Under the pieces are notes generated by a model, which was not told where the DNA came from, did no database searches, and was given only the letters and a program-made list of their open reading frames with translations. From Streblospio benedicti (lineage: Eukaryota > Annelida > Polychaeta > Spionida > Spionidae): 64,000 bases of DNA. Positions 47,860 to 60,760 of this stretch are shown here, piece after piece (the stretch's first letter is position 1; each line of letters opens with the position of its first letter). Made by a program: the position numbers and the translations under genes. Location of the stretch: assembly GCA_019095985.1 (NCBI GenBank), contig CM032663.1:18912504-18976503 (forward strand), read 5' to 3'.

Positions 47860-50800
47860 ATGTTTCTAGTAACTACCAGTGTCATACTTTGTATGATATG
47901 GATTGGACGATTGCTGTACAGAAATAAACCATTAAAAGGTAAATTTATATGAAGGATTTTGAAGGCATGTTTGTCTCACCGTATTCAAAACGACGTTAAC
48001 AGCTTTCTAATAAATACATTTATGAATATTTAATATCATTATTTAGTAACTATAAGAATGTCTCTGATAAAAAGAATATTAATACATATCAGACAGCATT
48101 TTGATTAAATTTCATCATCATATAAACAAACTGATAATTGCGTCGCATAATTGCATGTATGTGTGTGGTGGTGGTGGGTGGGGAGTGTTGCTTTAGTGCG
48201 TGTGTGCATGCGTGTGTGTGCGTACTGATGTACACGTGCATGTACGGTATGATGGTCTCTGAACAAGCCACAGTATTTTCTGATGAACTTATTTCATTCA
48301 AACTTCAACTAAGTATAAGGTATGATGCGTCACCAAAGTGATTTGATTGGGGGCACTTTGCTACTTAAAGTGTGCTTTCCCACGGGACTGTTTTATTCAA
48401 TTGTTGACATTTTCTACAATAGATTTAATCCTGCAGCAATAAATGTTTAAAGGTGCTACTGTGCTTACATACTTAGTGACCATTACATATGTCCAATTTT
48501 GGCACTTTGTCAATTCAAGTGTGATTTCCAGAAGGCCATTTTAGATCATGTTGCCATTTTCTTCGTTTCAATATTGCTTGAACCATAATCTCCAAATGTG
48601 ATACAATATTACTGATAATTAAATATGTCCAATTTTGGAATTTTGCCAAATAAAGTGTGACTTTAATTGCAACGTAAATATAACTATTTTCCATGAGTCG
48701 ACGGACACAGTTCTAGCGGCACTGTGCTCTCTGATTAATGTTGATCTAGTTTACAATTAGCAGTATTTAAGTTATGATTAAATAAATGAATTAGTATGTA
48801 TAATTCAAGGGATTCCTGGACCATGGGGTTTGCCAATCCTGGGAAACGTTTTCCAGCTGGAGAATGACAATCCCCATCTCAAGATAGATAGATGGGCTCA
48901 AACATATGGAGATATGTATCAGCTAAATCTTAATGGTGTGAAGGTCGTCGTTGTGTCCGGGGTAGAAGAAATATATACTGTGTTGAGAAGTAAGGTACTG
49001 TGTATTGTACGGTTTATTGTTTACATTTTACCATGTCATAGAATTATTGAAAAAGAATGTTTGTTTTAGTTGTTTTTATATCTATACATACATAATATAT
49101 GCAGATTTTTGCGGGACGACACCAAGAATATGGGTTACGGGCATCAAAAGGTCAAACTGGGAATATTTTTCAGTGACTACAGCCCTGGGCTCAAAATGAG
49201 AAGGCAAGCAACACATGGCACATTGAAGCAGTACAGTTCTGGAATGAAGACTATTGAGGATGTTACAGAAACAGTGTCACGGGACCTCTGCAATACGATA
49301 CTGAACATGGAAGGAAAAGCATTTAATGCCTATGATCTAATTGTCAAAACCATTACAGAACTGACAGCAATTATGGTTTTTGGCAAGAAACCTAGCGATG
49401 AGTTTCTATCGTTCTCTATTAATGTGCAAAATCTCCTTCTACAAACAGTAGCTGTCGGTGGTAGTGGAGAATTCTATGCAAAATTTCCATGGGTGAGGGT
49501 TTTCAAAAACACCCATTTTGAGAGAGTTAAATTATTTAGAAATTTATACATCCCGTTCATGCAATCGTTTGTGGAAGAGACAACCAATTCAAGTTCAAAA
49601 TGCATCACCAAAGACTTGATGGAAATGACAGAAAAGGCCAACAGAGATGGCATCCAGCTGAATAAGCAAAATCTTGAGACCTTAATTTGGCACATACTGG
49701 TACCAACACCACGAACATCAGCCACTCATCTAATTGCATTACTTAATTGCTTTGTACATTACCCGGAAGTGCAAACAAGGCTTCAAGAAGAGGTAGAAAG
49801 AGTGGTGGGTAGATCTAGATCAGTCACTCTCGAAGACAAAAGAAATATGCCATATCACCAGGCAGTACTCTATGAAATCACAAGATTGGTTTCAGCATTT
49901 CCCCCAAAATATTCCACGCAAAGCTTTGGAAGATGGCTACATTGGAAAGACATTTATTCCAAAAGGAACTGTTCTGTGGGTATGTATTGAATATTTCTTA
50001 TGAACGTTTGAAGTAAATGTAAACTCTTTAATGCAGCATCAAGCATATGCTGAAGTCATGATTATCTGTCATTGTTGTTTAATGATAATTAATTGTGTAG
50101 TTAATTCTTCAAACTTGTCTGCACTAAATTAATTTACTATTAAATGATAATAAAACCAGGTAAACTTGTGGAGGATGCATCATGATGAAAGACTTTGGGA
50201 GGATCCATATATTTTTGATCCTAAACGGTTCTTGGATAGCGATGGCAATGTTGTTCTGGCAGACCACCCCAGCAGAAAGCATATACTGCCATTTAGCACA
50301 GGTTTGTTGGAATATTATAATTAATAGAGACTTCATCCAAATTGGATGAGTAATTTTGTTGGATTTACTCGTATGTTCCAAAATTAAGCAGAGTTAAGCT
50401 ATGGTAAGAGATAGTGATAGTTCAGTATTCACAAAAAATGACCTGGATGATATTGAAACAAATCCATGTTTAACTTACAATATCTGAATATTTTCGGTAT
50501 TTTCAATACTATTCACAATCAAAGACTTCCATCACTAGGTGACAACACGTCACAGCTTGAAGCTAGTCGGCGCATGTTGTGGGATGAGGAGCGAAGGCGC
50601 TGTGGTCTTAGGCTGCCCTTGATTTTAGATATAGCCATAGGCTTGGCATAACTGAAATGCTCCTTCATCTCTGTTCGTGCTTTCAACAGTCTTTCAAATT
50701 CTCACAGGCAGATGATGCCAGTTAGTTTCATATGACAGTTGCCAGTCCTGCAAATTTTAAAGGGGAATTATCGCAAAATTAATAATGTCATTTGAAATGT

Positions 50801-51050
50801 ACATAATATTGATAACAAAATATTGCAGTTAACATGAATAATTCACTCATATCACAGGAGTCCGAGTCTGTGTGGGAGAAGTTTTTGCAGGACTAGAATG
50901 TTCCTGATTCTGGCTACCCTGATGCAGAGATTCACCTTTCTGCCAGAAACAGATGTGCGCAGTCAGATGTCATGTGACCCGAGAGTAATGCTCCAAAATG
51001 GATTTCCTCTGCATCCACGCGACTTCAAAATAAGAGCGCAGCTATGCTAA
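47860..51050 (+). pseudogene. Cytochrome P450, CYP2 clan, frame-broken
   Basis: Exons: 47860-47938 (membrane anchor MFLVTTSVILCMIWIGRLLY), 48810-48994 (proline hinge IPGPWGLPILGN), 49105-49979, 50160-50301 and 50857-51050. The order is normal: FAGRH, FSDYSP, the K-helix ExxR as EITR, FDPKRF, and the heme loop FSTGVRVCVGEVFAGLE with the cysteine ligand. Three frame changes are needed: near 49150-49180 (between FAGRH and FSDYSP), in the C/A run near 49905, and near 50899 just after the heme loop. The I-helix, normally AGxETT, reads VPTPRTSA, lacking the acid-threonine pair needed for oxygen activation. The heme-loop AR is AG. Together these suggest an inactive copy, although assembly errors could explain the frame changes. 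Intron 1 contains a Helitron-like repeat that ends 60 bp before exon 2. Confidence 0.8.
48135..48749 (+). mobile_element. Helitron-like repeat, second copy, in P450 intron 1
   Basis: It shares with the 29-30 kb copy ATTGCGTCGC near the 5' end, a GT-rich microsatellite, GTCTCTGAACAAG, TTTCATTCAAACTT, CACCAAAGTGATTTGATT, and a 3' end with CTAGCGGCACTGTGCTCTCT and terminal GATCTAG before T (CTAG 48746-48749). It lacks the nested palindromes of the first copy. Its 3' hairpin is eroded. Confidence 0.55.
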
Positions 51051-52250
51051 TCTGATTTAAACAGAGTATGTACAACTGCACAAACTGCTCACACAATTAT
51101 ATAATGAACATCATAGGATTTTTTCCAGTGTAAAACTGACCATGAATTTTGGATTATTTTCGTGTATATTTTGCCTGCTTGTCACTGTCTTAGTTTGAAG
51201 GTAAAGCTTGAAATATTTTGACATTTCACTTTTGCCAATGGTAAAATATTCAAGTCTAAAACTTTGTTATAATCCGATATGCATTGATCTGTATGATACA
51301 TTTACATAAATCAAGATAAATAAATAATATTTTTTCTAATATTTTTAAATATATGACAATATTATATAAATATCACTGCATGTGAGGCAATTTTATTATA
51401 TTTTATCATTATTGTTATATTATAGCATGGATATCACTTCAAAATATCTATGGCACATCAAGTACGAAATAAAACATGAATAAACATAACTGGACTCCTT
51501 GACAACGTGCCATCCTAAGTTGAACCAACGTGCCATCCTAACTTTCTAATTGATTTCATGTATGAAATGAATTGTTGTTTTCTCATTCACATAAAAGAAG
51601 AACGTGGCTAGGAAAAAGAAATAATGTTGCATGAAATCAAGTATTTACAAAATTGAACAAAATGATTTCTCGGTTGTTAATTTTTCATTCTTATATGAAC
51701 TATATAATTCATAATTCATCTATTATTTATTTTTCTCTAAAACTATATGTTACCTATAAATTGTACATGGATTAACAATGAATGCAAAGATGAATAAAGG
51801 AAACATTAAATTCTCAATAGTGCGTTTCCTCGTGTCATGGGGGGGGGTCTTAGGGCGTCAACAGTTGTGAACAAGGGAATTATCGTGTAGTTTTAATGGA
51901 AGTTAGACTTTTCTTAATGAATTTTAATTTAACGCTTAGAATTTAGAAATCATCAGAGTGTGTGAAAAATGCGTTTTACCGTGTGACTCACTCAATGCAT
52001 CCACGATCTGTTCTATCCAAGTGCCTCCAAGAGGCAGAATTGGACGTCGTGCTCACATCATGTATACGCCAGAGTTAGTGGTTTACAAATAGACATCGTT
52101 TAATGGCTTTGAAGATGCTTACTGATTCAAACACCAAAAGGAAAACAATAATGTGTAATTAACATGGACTAGAAAGCGAGCATACACAATACTCATCAGT
52201 TCGGACGATAAAATGATTTTCTTTCAACTTATCATTGTGATATCATGGAT
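51051..52250. other. Spacer between the two P450 genes
   Basis: Contains AATAAA hexamers (for example near 51319 and 51466) that could end the upstream transcript, and a 22-bp duplicated word (AACGTGCCATCCTAA) near 51504-51540. No other gene was seen. Confidence 0.5.
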
Positions 52251-52256
52251 GTGTAG

Positions 52257-55200
52257 ATTTGCTTTATCCACAGTGGGATACAGCTGGGAACTTTGTTTGA
52301 TTATTTGGAAATTGTCTCTATGTTGGAAGATTTTTGCAGTTACTGTCTACGCATATTTTCGGTGAGTAAATGTATCTACAGTGTACCTGTACGTGCTGTA
52401 CTCTCCTGGGACTAACCACCATGTAATCTACGAGCTAGAAAAGAAATTATTAGATATCTGCTCAGTCTTATGAAATGTTTTAATATATCCATTGGTGGAT
52501 AATATCTAGTGTACACTTTTTAATCGATATATTTGCAACAAGCTATCACATTTAGGTTATAACGTAACAGATGTTGGCTTTCAATCAGGGCCAAAAATAC
52601 AAAACAGCTGCATGTCTTTATTTATAAATAAGCTTCCAAAACACATCAGCCACTGTAATTCGTCTTACAACAAGAACAAGTGCATTACGCGTCTAATGCT
52701 ATATTCTTAGATATGTGCTAGCTAGCGTGGAACTAGAAGCTGTTCTGAGCACAGCGTAATGCTTCAACATGCGAACATTTCTCAGTGGAGTCTGTGGAGA
52801 TAGTTTGCTCTCTGGTTACGACCCGTAACATGCATGATTTATCACCCATGTGATGGGATGCAGTCCGGGCACCCTACGGACATTGACTGTTTGTTTTAGA
52901 TGGCTATTGCCTATAGTTAGACTATCTCTTGAACACCTCAGATTGTGGTTTATTGGGCATATGTGGGGGGATTCATTACAGAGACATATCACGACATTGC
53001 ACAGCATATGAAATTACAATCAATGGTGACTAATATGCGGTAGTATGGATATATTAGAAAGATGTTATGATTTTAAACAATAAGAGTTATACTTGTAATG
53101 TTGGGCCCTAAATCTAAAAGAAAATGATATGTGCATCCAATTAATGGTCCCCTAGTATTGAAATGTATTCGCATTAACCGCCCCGCGCCCCAAATTGGGC
53201 GTCCTTAACAGTGGCTGCAACTCACAAAGCCTCCCTCTTAATTAATGAGGGTTCTCAATTCAGCCAAACCAAAAATATAAACAAAGAAGCACATGTTCAA
53301 TAAATTATGAATTTGTGTCACATAATGATCATATACACAAAACACATCATTTTATGAGCGGTTTTGTTATTTCCATCACACCTGTATATTTGTGTAGTCA
53401 TGTATCCATAACAACAAAGGCCAGTAACGTTCCAGGAATGCCAGAATATGTTATGGCCTCGATTGAGGTGCTCTGCAAAGGTTTAATGTCAGCTGACGGA
53501 AATATGAATACCAGAAGCAACACTAATTGAAACAAGAGAGTTATGATTTTTGTTGGAAACTTGCTTTTCACGTTTTACTAAATAAATATTCATTTTACTT
53601 TTCAACTGTGATAATTAAACCTCCCTGCGTACTTTGATAATAATGCTCATTGTACCAACAGTTAATTAAAGAGAACCATTCAATTTCAACATTTTAGAAC
53701 CACCGAATTATAATGTTATGGGTGAATTTACACGCTAAAACCGTGTATAATATGTGTAATAATGCCTAAATGAGTATTTGCTTTTCCATTAATTTGGTAT
53801 TGTTAAAATAGTCGTTATTATTACGAGGTTCATTTATTAGGTACAGTACCTCCGACTTTGGTGTGTTCCGGCAGCAGGGAATCCCGGGCCCAAGACCATG
53901 GCCAATTCTGGGCAACCTGTGGGGCGTCCTCACGCAGGTAATGCTATGTTCATAGTGGGAAGAAAAAGTACATAATAGTCACATAATTGTCACATTAGGT
54001 GTATAGTTATATCATGAAATAATTACTCACATTGGCAACAACGTTCCTATAATTCAAAGTGGGTCTGCAGCTGTGGTCATTTTCAGGGTGTAATGGTCAC
54101 TGACCAGCAGAGGGTGGCTCGTTACGGTCGTCTGGTGGGCACGTTTGAAGGCAGGACGCCCACATTACTCGTCACAGACCCTCTTGTCCTAAAGCACGTG
54201 CTCGTCAAAGACTTCGCTCATTTTCATACTCGGAGGGTAGTTTTGTGTGTTTATGTACCCACAGTAAACAAACATGAGTTGATATTATTTTTCTGCTTGG
54301 TTTGACTAATGTAAAGACTAATGTAATGACTAATGTTAACTTAAGTATTTGATAAATGGATATTATAAATGAGTTTTATCCATTTATTATACTTATATGT
54401 CTGCATTTTGTAAGGGTGCGGGGTTAGATGAATATCCTCTCCGAAGCTCGTTACCAGAGCTTCAAGGAGATCGTTGGAAGCGGGTGAGGAATTTAGTATC
54501 CCCGGCTTTCACCACTGTTAAATTAAAACAGGTGAATTTTGCTTGCCCTTCTCAGAAAGAATTGTCTGTTTTGAAAATATCATTATGTAGTATTAAATAT
54601 TCATATGTGAAAGCTTGCTTCTAGATTTTACCTGAAATTGATAAATGTGCGAAGGAAATGATATCTGGTCTGAAGAAGGAGATGCAATATAGGGATATAA
54701 ACATTAAAGAGTAAGTAATATTGGCGCGTATCCCATATCTACTAATGTATTTTATTTTATCATTATTAGTATAGAAATAGATTGCAGTAATCTTTAATCC
54801 AGTTTATTTCTACACAGACATTGTGGACACTATTCTATGGGAGTTATTTCTACAACTGCATTTGGACTTTCAACAGAAGACAATAATCAAAAACTGTTCG
54901 TCGGAAATGCAAAGAAGTTCTTCAGAGCTTTAAATATATTCAGTCCATTGGCGATGTGTATATGTCAGTATATGCCATCTTTGTGATGATTCTAATGTTA
55001 CAAATGAAATAGATATCACTTGCACTATGAATCTAACAATTGTTGTATTCATTAGTGCTGCTGCCATTTTGCGTGCCAGCTTTGAAGTTCTTTCGTGTGT
55101 GCACCATGCCTAAGGATGCATGCCAGTTCTTCATAAGGGTCATTGACAACATGCTGAGGTCAAGACAAAACTCAAACTCTGTAAGATCATTTTAGTGGGC

Positions 55201-57166
55201 TAGAATCTATTCAGTGATGCAATATGTGTGTAATATATATGAGACAAATTGCAGTAGTTGCTTTATGATATTAAATGGTCACACTGATGAGTCCAATATG
55301 AGGAGGTTTTTTCGTCTTCAGGGGAAAGCAGACATTCTAGAAACACTGATAACAGCGCACCAGGCACATCAACGCTTGGGACAAAACGTACTTTCAAACA
55401 ATCACTTGCAATCTTCTGGAAATGTAAGTGCTAGAACAAGAACAAAACTAAGAATATGCAACAAAGATATCAAAACGGATGTGTATACAGAAAGCACACC
55501 AAACACTGCTGGACATTCCAAGCCAAAGACTATTGTTATAACAGATTACACAAGCACAATAAAAGTAGTAAGCTACGTGGGCAAAGAAGACAGCTTTGCT
55601 ACAAAATGTGCATCACTCGATGATCTGAGTGGCTGTGATAAAAGACTAACGAGATGTAATATTTCAGAACCTAAACATTTTCAATCTGCAACAAACATTC
55701 CATCAATGTGCTTGATACAACAGAATCGAGTGGGAAGTTCTCTGGAAACATTACATGAAGACGGCATCAGCGGGGAACTTTCTTCTAGATGTTTGAGTCT
55801 CGAAGAATTGTATGCACAATGCTTGGTGTTTTTCATAGCAGGGTACGAAACTACTGCAACAGCACTTTCTTTCCTGATATTCACTCTTGCGAAGTATCAA
55901 GATTGCCAGGAAAGTCTGCTCGAAGAGATCTATAGCGTGATTGGAATTAAGGTAGTAGGCGAATTGTTCTTCTATAGTTTTTTATTAGTATTCTTGTGCA
56001 TGCTTCTCAGGCAGTCACCACACCCGCTTGTTTGGTATGTTTAGCGTCAAGGTACGTGACTCGATTTCCCACCACTTTTTCAGGACAGTGTGACATACGA
56101 GGACGTTATGAATATGGTGTATTTGGACATGTGCATAAGTGAAGTGCTTCGACTGTATCCTCCAGCGTTGAGGTATCAAGAGGTCTATACATCAAAATGA
56201 CTCACCATTGAAAAAAAAAATATCTAATGCCCGTGACAGATAAAAATTATGCAATTGTTGGTTAATCAACCATGAATTTTCTGATACATCCAAGCGCTGA
56301 CTCCAGTTCTAATGCTTACGTTAAACAGTCATTGATAGAACGCTATTAGTAATGAATTGTGCAGCTTTTGTACACGTCTCTAAAACTTAGGAATTGTACA
56401 TGTTTTAGGACAAATCGTGTGTGCAGTACAGACACAAACATAGGCGATGTTGTAATCAAGCGCGGCTGGCTGATAACCGTCCCTATCTACGCCATCCACC
56501 ATGACCCTTTACTGTGGCCAAACCCTGAAAAGTTTATTCCCGAAAGGTAGGACTTCGAACACATTTCTATTAATAAGACTATTTTAACAATTCATGCTAT
56601 GGTTCGGCATACATATCATGGCAAAGGCCTCATTGTATGCAACCATATCATTCCACCACTCCCTGCTAGGCCCGTGCAAGTAAAATTTAAAAAAATAATA
56701 ATAATAATAACCCCGTGTAGCGCCTGTTTTCAACTATGTTTTCCAATTATGTTCGATTCAATTATCAAAAGATATATACGGACATTGCGGGTAGAATGAC
56801 AAACTATTCCATGTTTCTAGATTCAGTCGAAGCAACAAATCGTGTCATCGCCAGTTTTCTTACTTGCCGTTCGGTGAGGGACCAAGACAGTGCATAGGGA
56901 AAAGATTTGCATTACTCGAGCTTAAGATTGCCGCAGTGCATCTCTTTCGCAATTTCAAATTTACAGCTAACAGTTCTCAGGTGTGTATTGTTCCATTAAC
57001 TTGGTGTTGCAGCAACATAAATTGAAGCAAATTATGCATGTTTATATAATGATATAAACATTATTCGGATTCTTTATTTTTGTAGGTGGTAGTTTTTAAC
57101 AGGGGAAGTTTGCTTCAGCCTGTAGACGATATACTGGCGAGAATGGAAAGGCGTCTTCAATCGTAG
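52257..57166 (+). CDS. Cytochrome P450, CYP3 clan, with large insert before the I-helix
   Basis: A membrane-bound heme monooxygenase. Exon 1 candidate ends at the donor 52361 (frame ...VTVYAYF); its start is unresolved because the nearest ATG (52214) is one base out of frame. Exons 2-12 join in one frame: 53841-53937 (GIPGPRPWPILGN), 54087-54236, 54415-54531 (GDRWKRVRNLVSPAFT), 54625-54710, 54818-54957, 55056-55180, 55322-55951 (I-helix FIAGYETT), 56084-56172 (K-helix SEVLR), 56409-56546 (PEKFIPER), 56821-56980 (heme loop FGEGPRQCIGKRFA) and 57086-57166 (TAG). All key residues are present, and motif spacing and exon layout resemble CYP3/thromboxane-synthase relatives. Odd: exon 7-8 joins to a polar stretch of about 130 extra residues (about 55373-55790) not found in usual CYP3 proteins, giving at least 600 residues instead of about 500. 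A poly(A) signal AATAAA lies at 57453. Confidence 0.9.
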
Positions 57167-57452
57167 AAGAAAGGTGTACAATTATGCTCGTCACTCTTCC
57201 CGGTTGAAAATTCAATATACCCCATCGGCATGGATTTTTGCGAACCATTCCAGAACGCCAGTTTCATGCTCGAAAGAGCAGTAACGCACAGTCTTAGCCA
57301 GAATTCAACCCGATCATGCTTGAACGCACACATGTACCTCCAAGGTGGTATTTTGGGAGGTTTGGCCGCTTGTTTTGGCTATGTGAAATAGGGTTGTGAT
57401 ACACAACATTTTATGTTAATCTGTTGTCACATGTTTACTCATCACAGTATTG

Positions 57453-57458
57453 AATAAA
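57453..57458 (+). promoter_or_regulatory. Candidate poly(A) signal of the CYP3-clan gene
   Basis: AATAAA about 290 bases after the TAG of the P450. Position is plausible; not proven. Confidence 0.4.
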
Positions 57459-58187
57459 ATGGGGCTTTTTGCTTTTTGTTTATGACTTTTGAACAGGTAA
57501 TTAATTGTTTCGCAGTAGATACAACAATTTTATCGATGTATAAACAAGAATTTAAAGATTCCATTAGAAACCATTGGGATTCACATTTTGGCGAGGCTTT
57601 CGCTCTTATCGTAAGAGCTTCTTCAACGCCGAAATGACAGTCCTTAGTTTGTCACGCACCGATTCAAATACGATGACTGTGTCTTGAAGGGGAATCTGCG
57701 TCTTGGCTATCAATGCCAACTTCTGCTGTTTTATCGCTTTGCTGACTGCTGCTCATGATGTTCGTCACTAACACAGAGATGTTTAATAGATGTTTAATAA
57801 TTCTAAAAGCTGAAAAATAGCAAGGCTCTATGTAACATTGCAGAAATTAGTAGAGGCGCTGGCACGAGTTTGCAAATCCTGAAATTAGATAGATTTTTTG
57901 TGGTTAGGGATCAGTATATCAAAGTATCTATTATTGATTTCCCCATTTCAAAACCCAATGATACCATTATAATTCATTCACGGATCCGTGCACATAGCCA
58001 CACATTCTACTTCCTAAAACAAAACACCTAACTATAAAAGAAGCCCAAACACTGAGCTTCAGTGGCTTATGGCTTTGTAAACAATTTTCTTTTGATAAGA
58101 CAGTGGATATTGCCTTACACGATTGTTTAAAGTATGCTTTCGGTTTGTTGAACATGATACTTACAAAATATTATTGATAGCGATACA
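57459..58187. other. Spacer between P450 and dynein light chain genes
   Basis: Short hairpin GCTCTTA / TAAGAGC near 57602-57618. The promoter of the downstream gene should lie here but no element is distinctive. Confidence 0.4.
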
Positions 58188-59503
58188 ATGGCGACAAAAG
58201 GTGGAAATGCTATGGGAAAATTACTGGCAGGAACAACCAAGGTATTTTATTTAATCATTTGTAATGTTGATCTATGCCTTTTAAAGTTGTGTGTTGTTGT
58301 ATTTTCCAAATGACGACTTCACGATAAAACTAATAACTAACTAGTCAATGTTTTCCAGCTTTTCTCTCACACATCTTTTCAGCAACTCGCTGCTTGGGAT
58401 GATGGTATCATTCTGGTTTTACATTCTTAGAGTCGTGAGTTCGAGTCCCGCCAGACGGCCAGGGCCACTCGATATAGTCAAATGGAAGCTTAGAGTTGTA
58501 AAGCCTGTCTTTAGCTATGTCTACCGGTGGTAGAAATATGCTTGCTACAAAGATGTGGAAGAGAGAAGCTCGAAATCGTATCTGTGAACACATACATTGT
58601 ATATCGATTCCAAAACTGGTTAATGCATAGACAAAAATAAATATCTATATTCCGGCGATTCATGATGGATGCTTAGAAACCAAGGTCTGTAGGAATGCAC
58701 TCGCAAATACTAATGATATAAGTACTATCCTTAAAATGCGGGATTAAGATATATATTATAGCGAAATAGAATGCATTTGCCCAATTTGTGGCGCTGTTAC
58801 CTTTCTCGCGGTCTTTTCCCCCAACGCGTCCACTTCAATGTGCTTCACCAACTCTGTCGAATATGCCGTAGATTGGTCTGGCAGTTGGTTCATCAGGCGG
58901 AGGTTCGACGAAGAAAACTGCTACTAAGGAAAAGGATGTAAAAGTACGTGGTTGTGTGAATTATACTTAACTTATACATTAGATAGCTTGTAACTATTTT
59001 GATTGGAAAACTTTCAAGTAATGTGTACACCTTGTCTGTCTAGGTTACATGCGTGGATAAAAGTAAGAACATGAGCGACGGTGCTGCGAGAATTATCTGT
59101 GATAGCATATATCTGGTGTGTACGCAAAACAAGACGCAGGACTTCAAATCCATGGCGAAGGAAATTTTACTCCGAGTAGGAGCAATTAGGGGTAACTGCT
59201 TTTTTTTTTAAGGCAAATGAAACACAAATATTCTGCTTTAAGTCACTGCAAAGAATTATGTAATTAGGGTATCTATAGTAATACAACTGAAATGTTAACG
59301 TAAAATATGCCCTGCGCGTCTGCAGGTTATTTTCAACTCGTATTATAGGTTGTATTGTTACTTTGTTTACAGGAGACGAAACGGGCTGGAACTGCATTCT
59401 AGGACCTGAAAACCAAATGGCATATGAATTGAACTTGAACTACACTAATTACATGGTTTGCTCAGCAAATGACCTGCACATATTTTTATTCAAGATTATT
59501 TGA
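58188..59503 (+). CDS. Divergent dynein light chain (DYNLL/LC8-type)
   Basis: Four exons: 58188-58241 (ATG), 58872-58943, 59044-59191 and 59373-59503 (TGA). All junctions are GT-AG and in phase, giving 134 residues. Residues from about 45 align with the LC8 fold: VDKSKNMSDGAARIICDSIY (helix 1), KSMAKEILLRVG (helix 2), then GWNCILGP, matching the family's WHCIVG strand, and a final strand HIFLFKII matching the usual end of LC8. The first ~42 residues are an extra Gly/Lys/Thr-rich extension (GSSGGGSTKK) absent from standard 89-residue LC8. Sequence is well diverged from canonical LC8, so it may be an axonemal or lineage-specific light chain. Intron 1 carries a SINE copy at 58386-58555. Confidence 0.8.
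58386..58555 (+). mobile_element. SINE, single-head copy of the 20.7-21.4 kb family
   Basis: Matches the reverse complement of the left half of the array unit: GCTGCTTGGGATGATGGTAT, B box GAGTTCGAGTCCC (58437-58449), GGGCCACTCGATATAG, AAATGGAAG and TAGCTATGTC, then a decayed GGTGGTAG...GCTTGCT end. It proves that the left tRNA-headed part moves as its own unit. It lies in intron 1 of the dynein light chain gene. Confidence 0.75.
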
Positions 59504-59551
59504 AACCAATGACCTGTCGATGTGGAAGAGTAAAAATGTAAATACATACAA

Positions 59552-59651
59552 NNNNNNNNNNNNNNNNNNNNNNNNNNNNNNNNNNNNNNNNNNNNNNNNN
59601 NNNNNNNNNNNNNNNNNNNNNNNNNNNNNNNNNNNNNNNNNNNNNNNNNNN
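59552..59651. other. Assembly gap (100 N)
   Basis: Exactly 100 undetermined bases, 48 bp after the stop codon of the dynein light chain gene, so its 3' UTR is interrupted. Confidence 0.99.
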
Positions 59652-60752
59652 TTTTTTCCGGTGCCAATACAAGCGGGTATCTTCTTTCAAGGACAATTTG
59701 AATATAATACATTTGCATCACATGTTCAGAAAAATACAAATTTTAAAGATATGCCATATTGCAGTCAGGTTTTAAATTTATGTGCTTTGAATTGTTTTAT
59801 TTGTTGTTTTATAAACTTTATTACACCTATGTTTACAGGTTTGGTTGATTGCAAATGCATACTTGAAAATGGATGTATTGAAATGTTTGAAAAAAGTGTC
59901 AAAGTGTCAAATAGTATCATAATCAAGACTGTCTTAATTATTAAAACTCAATCATGTTTGTTGTGAAGGATTACAGTTTTGCGAGAAATCTTCAATGCAT
60001 TTGAGTGCAACTTTTCAATCTGTGGCTAGCATACCCCATACTAGCATGAAATCAAAATGGGGCGTGTAGGACAACTTTCTATTTATTTTGTATGGCTAAT
60101 GAGCTAAGTATTGAGGACAACCTCAGCGTTCATATACTGTAACTTGTATTAGTTTGCAAACCATACATGTCACATTGTCGCAAGGAAAATTAAATTTATG
60201 ATTATGTTCTTCATTCGTTTGCGTATGTTTGTTGTGGGTGACCAAGCCATAAACAAGTCATTGTCAATTTGGAAACAACCGCGACTTAAAGTCGTAGCTC
60301 GTGCAAGGCCTTCATTTAACAACAATGTTAAACTTATCAATACCACCAATAACCTGTCAATAATAATAATATATATCAAATTCGGTAAATGCTGATAAGC
60401 CAAGCCTGTCAGTATATACGGACGTATTTGTGCATGGAACTGCCAAAGTATTAACTCCTTAAAGCCTAGAGCATATCCGTCAGTACTGCCTTATCTCCCT
60501 CTCTACTGCCAAAATCTCAAGCAGACCGTGTGAACTAGCGAGTGTTCGACACTGCGAAAGTGCGACAAAAGTATGCTTTTTGAGACACTTAGAAGACAGG
60601 GAAAAGTTTAACATGTCAAATCTACACTATGACCAATTTAACAGTGGTCTATCCGTAGGTAGGCTGCACGTACCCAGTACACTATAGCTATACATCATTA
60701 CTTATGGAAAATACCGTGCTGACAAATTGCCAGTTATGCCCCTAGCTTAAGT
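59652..60752. other. Intergenic, with a repeat related to 61290-61510
   Basis: About 60430-60700 shares words with 61290-61510 (ACTGCC/ATGCCAAAA, CCAATTTAA, GACCGTAGGAAGG versus ATCCGTAGGTAGG) and weakly with 62560-62620. It is an older repeat into or beside which the MITE at 60761 was placed. No gene recognised. Confidence 0.4.
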
Positions 60753-60760
60753 CTAGAACA

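Noticed and set aside
48138-48341. 67-codon frame rich in Cys/Val as a small secreted protein
   Set aside because: It is formed by a GT-rich microsatellite inside the Helitron-like repeat.
52214-52260. ATG at 52214 as the certain start of the CYP3-clan gene
   Set aside because: Its frame runs into a stop and is not the frame that joins exon 2. An upstream exon or a sequence error is needed, so the start was left open.
55424-55788. Intron from GTAAGT at 55424 to TTCTAG at 55788 in the CYP3-clan exon
   Set aside because: Joining these sites shifts the frame and would lose the I-helix. Only the AG at 55723 keeps the frame.
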